From assembly GCA_003514765.1 (NCBI GenBank), contig DOOY01000159.1:1-6687 (forward strand): a stretch of DNA of 6,687 nucleotides. The letters are read 5' to 3'. Positions 1 through 6,193 of this stretch are shown here, one piece after another. Made by a program: the position numbers and the translations under genes. Within the stretch, counting starts at the first letter, position 1, and every line of letters begins with the position of its first letter. The notes under the pieces are model-generated. The model did not search any database. It was not told where the DNA came from and worked only from the letters and a program-made list of their open reading frames with translations. Origin of the DNA: Nitrosomonas sp. (lineage in GTDB: Bacteria; Pseudomonadota; Gammaproteobacteria; Burkholderiales; Nitrosomonadaceae).

Positions 1-1960
1 GTTCATCATGATCGCTTGTTTGGCCGGATATCAGGATCTGTAAATCGTCAAGCTGCAAACCACACCAGGGCGCACGCAATACTGCCAACCACGCCAAACG
101 ATCGGCCGGGTTCGATAATGCACGCGTGAGCATCAATAAATCCTGCACCACAGGTTTATGGTAAAGCGAATCAATTTCCACTGCACGAAACCTCAAACCT
201 GATGATTTCAAAGTTGTAACAATTTCTTTTAAATGACCGCGATTGCGCACTAGAACCGCGATTGAATCTGTTGGATTTTTCTGTCTGGATTGCAATATAA
301 CCGCCAGCACTTTGTCCGCTTCGGCAACACGATCTTTCTCAATAGCCGGATGTACGGTAACCGCCCGGCCAGAGCGTTCAGCATGTACTGCTATTGACGG
401 CGTATATGGTACCGCACCAACGGCAATATCCTCATAAGCAGGCATAATTTGCTTAAAAGTATTGTTAATCCAATCGACAATTCCCTGTTGTGAACGGAAA
501 TTACTGCACAATGTAATCGGTTGCGGCTTAACAACGCCGATCCCGGTCTGGCGTGCTTGTAAAAACAGACCCACTTCCGCCTCTCGGAACCGATAAATTG
601 ATTGCATGGGGTCACCCACAACAAACAAACTTCTGCCGTCATCGGGCTCCCATGCAGCTACCAGTTTTTCAATCAGCTGATATTGGCTGATGGAAGTATC
701 CTGAAACTCATCGATCAATAAATGTTTAATACGATAGTCCAGCGCCAGCGCAAGATCTGTGGGCATCTCACAATCGCCGAGCGCTGCAAGTGCACTTTGT
801 GATACCTCAGTAAAGTCAACCTGACCGGTCAATTGAAATATTATTTTCAGTTGCGCCACTGCATGCGGCAGCAGCCGCGTGATAGCGCCCAGCATTTCCC
901 ATTGATTGTCGCTGTAAGCGGGTAACGGCAATTGCCGTATATCCTGAAGAGCCTGTTGTAAAACATCGTCTGCTTTAAGCACATTGATTACATTGATCAT
1001 GCGCATTTTCCAGGGCTGTGCAATTTCTTTCTCTGTCTTGGTCTTACCTGCCGGGAAACCCTGCCTCACATCCGGTTTTTTACGCCATTCACCATTGGCT
1101 TGTAACAACAAATCTGCAATTGCACACCATTGTTCAACATTGTCCGGCAATGCCATGAGATCACCGCAGGCAATCATCGCAGAAGATTGTTGCGCTGATG
1201 AAAGATTTGCCGCGGCATAACGCACTAACGCAAGCAGTTCATCCTGTATTGCACCGGGAAACAAACTCCGCAGACGATCCACAGCATTCCGACGCAAGTT
1301 TTTAAGCGATGCCTCCAGTTCATCCCGTGTTTTCCGGTGAATATGCCGTAACCAGTGGTCGCGCCGCGCCAGCATCCCCACTAATAGATTCTCAATGCGC
1401 GCCATGTCGTTATCCAGATGCACCAGTAATATTTCAATATCATCTGCAATGCCGTGATCCTGATTCAACAATTCGACTGTCGCGCGAACCGCTTCAAGAT
1501 AATGTTCTTCCGGATTTTCAGTTGTTTCAGGTTGCGAGCCGAATTTTGACAATACCGGCATCTGCCGTGTCAACGAGGCGCATAACGAATCGATGGTCTG
1601 TATGCGCAATCGCGCCGGATTTTCAGCTATATGCCATTCCGCCTGGCGATCCCGTTGTATAACCGCACTGGCAAGTTCACAGGTCAATTGGTCAAATGCA
1701 TTCTCTGGTTCGGCTGGAGCACTTTTTACTTTTTTTAGCGCGCTCAGAATGCGTTCACGCATCTCGGCGGCAGCTTTCCGTGTAAATGTAATTGCTACAA
1801 TTTCTTCGGGCTCATCAACACATGTCAAGAGACGAAGATAACGTTGTATTAACAAACCCGTCTTACCTGACCCCGCCGGTGCCTGAACAATAAATGAAGC
1901 TGCCGGATCAATCGCGCGCAAACGCTCAGCTGCGTCAGGCGCACTTTGGAAGTCAGTCAT
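1..1960 (-). CDS. UvrD/AddA-type superfamily 1 DNA helicase, 5' part (C-terminus beyond left edge)
   Basis: ATP-driven DNA helicase subunit, probably the motor of an AddAB/RecBCD-like complex that unwinds and resects broken DNA ends in the cytoplasm. The frame is open without interruption for 653 codons from the ATG at 1960 to the window edge. Motifs seen in order: Walker A APAGSGKT (residues 27-34), motif Ia around TFTRKAAAEMRER (58-70), motif Ic QTIDSLC (121-127), motif II/Walker B LLIDEFQDTS (414-423), motif III VVGDPMQSIYRFRE (447-460) and motif IV NFRS (487-490). About 290 residues lie between Ic and II, a large 1B-type insertion as in RecB/AddA rather than compact UvrD or Rep. Motifs V and VI, and any C-terminal RecB-type nuclease, would lie past the left edge. 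The start overlaps the upstream nuclease stop, and the Walker A is near the N-terminus as expected, so this start is well supported. The helicase assignment is very secure; AddA-like function is inferred from the partner gene. I give no symbol because true addA orthology is not shown. Confidence 0.95.
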   Translation of the reverse strand, partial: MTDFQSAPDAAERLRAIDPAASFIVQAPAGSGKTGLLIQRYLRLLTCVDEPEEIVAITFTRKAAAEMRERILSALKKVKSAPAEPENAFDQLTCELASAVIQRDRQAEWHIAENPARLRIQTIDSLCASLTRQMPVLSKFGSQPETTENPEEHYLEAVRATVELLNQDHGIADDIEILLVHLDNDMARIENLLVGMLARRDHWLRHIHRKTRDELEASLKNLRRNAVDRLRSLFPGAIQDELLALVRYAAANLSSAQQSSAMIACGDLMALPDNVEQWCAIADLLLQANGEWRKKPDVRQGFPAGKTKTEKEIAQPWKMRMINVINVLKADDVLQQALQDIRQLPLPAYSDNQWEMLGAITRLLPHAVAQLKIIFQLTGQVDFTEVSQSALAALGDCEMPTDLALALDYRIKHLLIDEFQDTSISQYQLIEKLVAAWEPDDGRSLFVVGDPMQSIYRFREAEVGLFLQARQTGIGVVKPQPITLCSNFRSQQGIVDWINNTFKQIMPAYEDIAVGAVPYTPSIAVHAERSGRAVTVHPAIEKDRVAEADKVLAVILQSRQKNPTDSIAVLVRNRGHLKEIVTTLKSSGLRFRAVEIDSLYHKPVVQDLLMLTRALSNPADRLAWLAVLRAPWCGLQLDDLQILISGQTSDHDE
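1953..1960 (-). other. Overlapping stop/start junction ATGACTGA
   Basis: The start codon of the helicase gene and the TGA stop of the nuclease gene share an 8-nt overlap in different frames. No strong Shine-Dalgarno sequence is visible just upstream, only purine-rich sequence inside the end of the nuclease gene. This suggests translational coupling, which would keep the two subunits near a fixed ratio. The overlap is read directly; the coupling is inference. Confidence 0.85.
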
Positions 1961-4760
1961 GTTCAATATCTTGTTCTTCAGTGACTGACTCAATGCGCTC
2001 ATAAATACGGCAAAATGGTTTAATTTCGCAATACTGGCAGGTCACTGGATAGTTCTTAGGTACAACACTGGCATCACCATTCAAAAAACCATTGGCCAGA
2101 TTTATAAAATCCTGTCTCCATTTTGTAGTCAATTCATCCCATGTTGAAAAATGTGCGCATGCCTTTATTTCGTTAAAAGCTTTCAAACCCGGCAATAATT
2201 CCTGTTCACGTACAATTCCCGAAAAATCCATTTGTCCCGGTTTTACCGAAGCAAATACTACGCCTGCCGCATCAGGTACGCCCGGCTGCGCCATAACCAA
2301 ATAGAGTGGCAGTTGAGGCTCGTCAGGACGCTCTCCCAGCATAGTATTAACTCCATACAAACGGGTTTTGTAATCAATAATGAGCCGTTGTCCATCATCG
2401 AGTTTGTCTACTCTGTCAAGACGAACCTGTAATACCAGCTGCCCTATTTGGATGGTGCTTTGTTCCTCGGTTGCAACAACACTAAAATTCCCACGCTTTC
2501 TTTCCTTATCCAGCCACTCGCGCATCAGATTTATTAATCGTCGTTGTTCAATTGCTGCAAAACGCTCTGTCAAGGCAAAAGGCCGGCGGCGTTTTATTTC
2601 CAGAATTGCTTTATTGGCCGCATTTGTCAGCATGTTCGTAAAATCACCAGACGCAATAGCATCGAGCGCTTCTTTCGTTTTCAGCTGCCGCCATATCAGG
2701 CACAAAACATGATGCGCCAATATCCCGCGCTCCATCGCATTAAGTCCCGCATGCGGCTCATCCCTGCTTTTGATTCTCGCCCGGTGGCGCGCCCATGCAC
2801 GAAACGGACAGGCTGCATAATCTTTAATAACTGCCACGCCACCCGTGATTTCCCGTTTGCCGGCCGACTGTACAGTGTGATCCACAATACTTTCAAGACG
2901 TGCTGTTGCCAAGATTGAGTCAAGATGGTTCATATATTGCGGCAAATCAAGCGGGCACTCTGGAATTGATCTGATCATCTGACTCGGCGCCATCTCCTGT
3001 ACATCGGTGCTATCACTGAATTTAGGGTGACTCAAAACCACTTCGCCTGCACTGGACAGCCAGCCGTCTTTCAATTGAAGTGAGTAATTCAGTGCTTCGG
3101 CTGTCGATCCCATGGGTATCCGGGCTTTTTTTTGAAGTTCATAAGGTAAAAAAGGATTCGGCCGCGAACGCAACGGCCATTGCTCTTCCGACAGGCCCAT
3201 GACCCATAAATGATCAAACACCATGCCTGCCGCTTCCAGCACGCCTAATATTTGAATGGGAACGCGTGGTGTCTGCGGCTGAAACAATGTATTCGCCGCC
3301 ATATATTTCAACCGCCTGACCGCGTCTTTATAAGGCGTTATAGCTACTGCCCGGTCCAACGTTGCAAAATCAGCCATAACTTCATGCCATTTTTGTAATG
3401 TCTGATACTCTGTAGAATCCAGCGTACGCTCTCCAGGAAACCCCATTATCTGCAGCACTTGGGAAATCAACTGCGCATAAGCGGCATGCTGACCCTTACG
3501 CGGCAAATTATGCCGACGGAAAGCGCGCAGTGATAACAGGCTTTTGATGAGCATCGGGCACTTGAGCTCGCCATTTCTATGATCCCCATCGCCTGTGTCC
3601 TCTATCCGTTGAATGAGCATCACGAGTTGTTCCAGCGTAATAAACGGCTCAGCGTGTTGACGCAGCTGCACATCCAATAAAGCGCGTTGATTCATTTCTG
3701 ACTCGCCACTCCGCAGAAACGGGGAACGCAACAAACAACCAGCACGATTAAGCGGTAAGCCCTGCCCTATCAACTCCAAGATCGAAAAAGCAGCATCGAC
3801 AAGGGGATAAGCAACCAGCGGCGAACCCAGGGATATATTAAAAGGCATATTCTGCCGTTGCTGCGATTTCTTTTGCGGCAATGCATCCTGCACATCCGGT
3901 TGCATTACTTCGCCAAAAATTCGCAGAACAGTATTTCGCCAGTTTCCCAATGCAGGCACGATTACGCCGATTGATGCCGTATGATTCGTTTCGAGTCGCG
4001 ATCGCGCCCATACAGCCGCTCGAAAAATTTCTTCTTGGCCATCAACATAACAGACACGGCTTATACCTGCGCCGCCTGATTGGTTCTGTAAAATAACCGG
4101 GGGTTGTACCTGAATGACTTCACAGCCCGCTCTCTGTAATTTATCCAAGAAAAACACTTGCTGCGGCGTCAAATTTTCGAAACCATAGCAAAACAAGCAC
4201 TCAGGTTGTTTGATAGTCATCTGATCGTATAAATTTGTAATCAGATCAACAAGACAAGCTGGATCAGTCAGATGTTTTTTTATCAGCAGCGCTTCGTAAC
4301 TATCAGCCCATATTTGAAAAACTTTACCGTCATCATTCAGAATATATTCTTTGGCGTCAAATGATAAACGCCATGCATGGCGCAACTGCCAGGCTTCATA
4401 GGCTTGACAGGCTGTTTGTGTAATATTTAACAATACGCTGCCAGTGCCGGATGACTGAATCACCTCTTCCCACAGCACATGCGCTTGCGCGGATGTTAAT
4501 AACAACGGTATATCCTGGGATTGGCTGGAATAAAGCGCATCCAGATAAACACGCTCAAGAAAAGATGTAAACGGAAGTATATCGGCTGTGTGCCAGACTG
4601 CTTTGTGCTGATTGGTCTGGTGCTGATTAAAGCTGTCTTTAAGCGCCTGAGCAAGTCTGCGATTTGGCGTAACAACAGTTGTTGTTACTGTTATACCGCT
4701 CGTCAGGCGCTTAAAAAACGCATCAAAAGGAAGTTGTGGAAATTGAGATAGGTCTAGCAT
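1953..4760 (-). CDS. AddB-like PD-(D/E)XK nuclease with Fe-S cluster cysteines (probable DNA repair protein)
   Basis: Probable nuclease subunit of an AddAB-like end-resection complex, 935 residues, resembling the roughly 900-residue 'probable DNA repair protein' family related to AddB (TIGR03623, from memory). The N-terminal half looks like an inactivated helicase fold: no GxGKT Walker A is present, and VVTPNRRLA (29-37) sits where motif Ia would be. The RecC/AddB-like stretch GLSEEQWPLRSRPNPFLP is at 522-539. The C-terminal nuclease has H683 in RGILAH, D782 in RLDRVD, D796 and K798 in IDYKT, and the QLPLY motif at 816-820. Cys651 (CPFRAW) plus Cys908, Cys911 and Cys917 (C-x2-C-x5-C) match the four ligands of the AddB-type [4Fe-4S] cluster. 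The ATG at 4760 is the first possible start, because an in-frame TAG lies three codons upstream. It begins 26 nt after the ferredoxin stop and overlaps the helicase gene. The nuclease call is strong; pairing with the helicase is inferred from the overlap and from known AddB/AddA partnerships. Confidence 0.9.
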   Translation of the reverse strand: MLDLSQFPQLPFDAFFKRLTSGITVTTTVVTPNRRLAQALKDSFNQHQTNQHKAVWHTADILPFTSFLERVYLDALYSSQSQDIPLLLTSAQAHVLWEEVIQSSGTGSVLLNITQTACQAYEAWQLRHAWRLSFDAKEYILNDDGKVFQIWADSYEALLIKKHLTDPACLVDLITNLYDQMTIKQPECLFCYGFENLTPQQVFFLDKLQRAGCEVIQVQPPVILQNQSGGAGISRVCYVDGQEEIFRAAVWARSRLETNHTASIGVIVPALGNWRNTVLRIFGEVMQPDVQDALPQKKSQQRQNMPFNISLGSPLVAYPLVDAAFSILELIGQGLPLNRAGCLLRSPFLRSGESEMNQRALLDVQLRQHAEPFITLEQLVMLIQRIEDTGDGDHRNGELKCPMLIKSLLSLRAFRRHNLPRKGQHAAYAQLISQVLQIMGFPGERTLDSTEYQTLQKWHEVMADFATLDRAVAITPYKDAVRRLKYMAANTLFQPQTPRVPIQILGVLEAAGMVFDHLWVMGLSEEQWPLRSRPNPFLPYELQKKARIPMGSTAEALNYSLQLKDGWLSSAGEVVLSHPKFSDSTDVQEMAPSQMIRSIPECPLDLPQYMNHLDSILATARLESIVDHTVQSAGKREITGGVAVIKDYAACPFRAWARHRARIKSRDEPHAGLNAMERGILAHHVLCLIWRQLKTKEALDAIASGDFTNMLTNAANKAILEIKRRRPFALTERFAAIEQRRLINLMREWLDKERKRGNFSVVATEEQSTIQIGQLVLQVRLDRVDKLDDGQRLIIDYKTRLYGVNTMLGERPDEPQLPLYLVMAQPGVPDAAGVVFASVKPGQMDFSGIVREQELLPGLKAFNEIKACAHFSTWDELTTKWRQDFINLANGFLNGDASVVPKNYPVTCQYCEIKPFCRIYERIESVTEEQDIEHD
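4605..4628 (-). repeat. Short in-frame direct repeat inside the nuclease gene
   Basis: The 9-mer GTGCTGATT (plus strand) occurs at 4605-4613 and again at 4620-4628, a period of 15 nt. It keeps the reading frame and gives the duplicated peptide NQH at residues 45-47 and 50-52 of the nuclease. It may reflect a small past slippage duplication; chance is also possible. Confidence 0.4.
4669..4688. repeat. 20-bp near-perfect palindrome within the nuclease 5' coding region
   Basis: GTAACAACA (4669-4677) is exactly mirrored by TGTTGTTAC (4680-4688) around a 2-bp centre. A second inverted repeat, AACAGT/ACTGTT, overlaps it at 4674-4692. The sequence encodes the Val/Thr-rich strand at residues 24-30, where ACA/ACT and GTT/GTA codons favour such symmetry, so it may be a by-product of coding. 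It lies about 75-90 nt inside the gene, and an operator or mRNA hairpin role is only a possibility. Confidence 0.5.
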
Positions 4761-4778
4761 GCGGCACTAAGATACCGC
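4761..4778 (-). other. Hairpin abutting the nuclease start codon
   Basis: On the transcribed strand GCGGTA and TGCCGC can pair (six pairs, one of them G-U) around the loop TCTTAG, ending at the base before the ATG at 4760. The 26-nt gap between the ferredoxin stop and this start contains no AGGAG-like site, so the hairpin occupies the place where a ribosome would normally bind. There is no following T-run, so it is not a convincing terminator. It could limit translation of the nuclease or make it depend on ribosomes finishing the ferredoxin gene; that role is inference. Confidence 0.5.
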
Positions 4779-4786
4779 AATTCTGG

Positions 4787-5110
4787 TTAACGCTGCAATT
4801 CATCCAGTTTTTCAGTCACACTGGCCCATTCGTCAGCATCGGGTAATGGGTCTTTCTTTTCAATAATTGGCTGCCACTCTTTGGATAGCTCAGCATTTAA
4901 GGCGATAAAATCCTGTTGCGAGTCGGGCACATCATCTTCTGCATAAATCGCCTCAACCGGGCATTCAGCGACACACAACGTGCAATCAATACACTCATCC
5001 GGATCAATGACCAAAAAATTGGGTCCTTCACGGAAACAATCAACCGGACATACATCTACGCAGTCCGTATATTTACATTTTATACAATTTTCTGTTACTA
5101 CATAAGTCAT
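4787..5110 (-). CDS. fdxA: 7Fe ferredoxin (FdxA type, [3Fe-4S][4Fe-4S])
   Basis: Small soluble electron carrier of 107 residues, the usual length for the 7Fe ferredoxins of proteobacteria related to Azotobacter ferredoxin I. The cysteines fall at 9, 12, 17, 21, 25, 40, 43, 46 and 50, each one residue later than in Azotobacter FdI. By that alignment Cys9, 17, 21 and 50 bind the [3Fe-4S] cluster, Cys25, 40, 43 and 46 bind the [4Fe-4S] cluster, and Cys12 is the free cysteine. The C-terminal acidic/helical tail (about residues 58-107) is also typical of this type. The ATG at 5110 is preceded by AAGGA at an 8-nt spacing. It lies 169 bp after purC and 26 bp before the nuclease gene. The physiological redox partner cannot be read from the sequence; co-transcription with the Fe-S nuclease is plausible but may be incidental. 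Confidence 0.97.
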   Translation of the reverse strand: MTYVVTENCIKCKYTDCVDVCPVDCFREGPNFLVIDPDECIDCTLCVAECPVEAIYAEDDVPDSQQDFIALNAELSKEWQPIIEKKDPLPDADEWASVTEKLDELQR

Positions 5111-5118
5111 GAAACTAT

Positions 5119-5123
5119 TCCTT
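5119..5123 (-). promoter_or_regulatory. Ribosome binding site of fdxA
   Basis: AAGGA on the minus strand lies 8 nt before the ATG at 5110, which supports that start. Confidence 0.7.
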
Positions 5124-5146
5124 GCGCGACACTAATAGAATCCGCC

Positions 5147-5155
5147 ATTTTAGCA
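5147..5155 (-). promoter_or_regulatory. Possible extended -10 promoter of fdxA
   Basis: TGCTAAAAT on the minus strand fits the extended -10 pattern TGnTATAAT with one mismatch in the hexamer. It would place the transcript start near 5140, about 30 nt before the start codon and just upstream of the ribosome binding site. No good -35 hexamer lies 16-18 nt upstream, which an extended -10 can tolerate. The spacer is much more AT-rich than the flanking genes, as expected of a promoter region. Prediction only. Confidence 0.4.
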
Positions 5156-5183
5156 GAATTTTATTCTTCATCGCTAATATATG

Positions 5184-5206
5184 TATGGCAATAATGAATA
5201 GCCATA
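5184..5206. repeat. Inverted repeat upstream of fdxA
   Basis: TATGGC (5184-5189) and GCCATA (5201-5206) form a perfect 6-bp inverted repeat around an 11-nt AT-rich centre, next to the palindrome CCATATGG at 5202-5209. It lies about 30-60 bp upstream of the suggested -10 element, where an activator site might sit. The 17-nt half-site spacing is not one I can assign to a known regulator. Confidence 0.3.
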
Positions 5207-5258
5207 TGGTCGCAAACGTTTATCGATAGCGGCAATAGCCCCAACTTTTACAAAGCAA

Positions 5259-5279
5259 CATCAGTGATTGATGCTGATG
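5259..5279 (-). terminator. Weak hairpin directly after purC
   Basis: CATCAG and CTGATG form a perfect 6-bp stem around a 9-nt loop, starting at the base after the purC stop. The following sequence (TTGCTTTGT) is only moderately T-rich and the stem is half A/T, so it is at best a weak intrinsic terminator. It may instead protect the 3' end of the purC message. Read-through into fdxA is possible. Confidence 0.35.
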
Positions 5280-6176
5280 CTATGCGATTAATAGTCTAAG
5301 CGCTTCCCGATACTTTTCCACAGTTTGCCGAATTACTTCATCCGGCAAAACCGGTGCAGGTGGTTTTTTGTTCCAATCCTGCCTTTCCAGCCAATCCCGT
5401 ACAAACTGCTTATCATAGCTGGGCGGACTGATGCCTGCCTGATATTGGTCTGCAGGCCAGAAGCGGGACGAATCGGGTGTCAACGCTTCATCTATCAAAT
5501 ATAACTCGCCAGCATCATCGAGTCCGAATTCAAATTTGGTATCCGCGATGATGATACCTCTTTGTACAGCATACTCCGCCGCTTCAGTGTAGAGTTGAAC
5601 TGCTTTTTTCTTGATCTTGCTGGCCAGCGCTTTCCCCAGCTGTCGTTCCACTTCTGGCAATGCAATATTTTCATCATGCGCACCTATTGCTGCTTTGGTG
5701 GACGGCGTAAAAATAGCGCCGCCAGGTAATTTCTCCGCCTGCTCCAGCCCCGGTGGTAACGGGATACCGCAGACTGCGCCGGATTGTTGATAATCCTTCC
5801 ATCCCGAACCGACGATATAACCGCGCACGATGGCCTCAACCGGCAGCGGTTTGAGTTTTCGGATAACAAAGGCGCGGTCAAGGACCTGTTCGCGCTCATT
5901 TGCCGCCACAATTGATTCGGGTGCAATACCGGTCAGGTGGTTGGGAATGATATGGGATAATTTTTTAAACCAGAATGCAGATAAAGCAGTCAGCAATTTT
6001 CCTTTGCCGGGCACCGGATTAGGCAATATCACATCAAACGCTGAAATTCTATCTGTCTGTACAATCAATAACTTGTCATCGTCCACCGCGTAGATATCGC
6101 GCACCTTGCCACGATGCAGGAAAGTCAGGCTTTTGATATGTGTTTCAAATAATGCACATTCCTTTGTGGATTTCAA
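5280..6176 (-). CDS. purC: Phosphoribosylaminoimidazole-succinocarboxamide synthase (SAICAR synthase)
   Basis: Joins CAIR with L-aspartate using ATP to give SAICAR in de novo purine synthesis; cytoplasmic. It has 298 residues, the length of the longer SAICAR synthase form common in betaproteobacteria and similar to yeast Ade1 (E. coli PurC is shorter, about 237). Family motifs in order: RGKVRDIY (22-29), DRISAFDV (42-49), [16 protein letters not shown] (111-126), FTPSTKA (156-162), IADTKFEFG (210-218, the second SAICAR synthase signature) and [12 protein letters not shown] (229-240). All expected substrate-binding blocks are intact. The start is TTG at 6176: no in-frame ATG or GTG lies between the upstream in-frame stop and the RGKVRD motif, and AAAGGA sits 7 nt before the TTG. 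It follows purK by 17 nt and is almost surely co-transcribed with it. Function is secure; only the start codon is unusual. Confidence 0.98.
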   Translation of the reverse strand: MKSTKECALFETHIKSLTFLHRGKVRDIYAVDDDKLLIVQTDRISAFDVILPNPVPGKGKLLTALSAFWFKKLSHIIPNHLTGIAPESIVAANEREQVLDRAFVIRKLKPLPVEAIVRGYIVGSGWKDYQQSGAVCGIPLPPGLEQAEKLPGGAIFTPSTKAAIGAHDENIALPEVERQLGKALASKIKKKAVQLYTEAAEYAVQRGIIIADTKFEFGLDDAGELYLIDEALTPDSSRFWPADQYQAGISPPSYDKQFVRDWLERQDWNKKPPAPVLPDEVIRQTVEKYREALRLLIA

Positions 6177-6183
6177 TACAGGT

Positions 6184-6189
6184 TCCTTT
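6184..6189 (-). promoter_or_regulatory. Ribosome binding site deciding the TTG start of purC
   Basis: AAAGGA on the minus strand ends 7 nt before the TTG at 6176, inside the 17-nt purK-purC gap. A second AAAGGA shortly inside the coding sequence precedes only an out-of-frame ATG, so the TTG is preferred. Confidence 0.7.
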
Positions 6190-6193
6190 GCGT

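Noticed and set aside
391..642. Minus-strand open frame of 83 codons inside the helicase region
   Set aside because: It is in a different frame of the helicase gene, where motifs II-IV are encoded continuously; its translation shows no recognisable family features.
865..878. GC-rich inverted repeat GCGGC-AGCA-GCCGC
   Set aside because: It is short, lies inside the helicase coding region and has no T-run; Ala/Leu/Pro codons explain it.
1309..1841. Two overlapping plus-strand open frames opposite the helicase gene
   Set aside because: They lie antisense to the Walker A and 1B-encoding part of the helicase and have low-complexity, shadow-like translations with no convincing ribosome binding site.
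2092..2918. Several plus-strand open frames opposite the nuclease gene
   Set aside because: They overlap one another and sit antisense to the conserved nuclease domain; they are shadows of that gene.
4916..5194. Plus-strand open frame of 92 codons across fdxA and its upstream spacer
   Set aside because: Most of it is antisense to the conserved cysteine region of fdxA, and its end covers AT-rich promoter-like sequence.
5259..5279. Possible FNR-type site (TTGAT-N4-ATCAA) near the purC end
   Set aside because: Only one half-site resembles the consensus, and the distance from the likely fdxA promoter is too long.
5684..6093. Open frames on both strands within purC
   Set aside because: purC is unmistakable across this stretch, and the alternative translations resemble no protein family.
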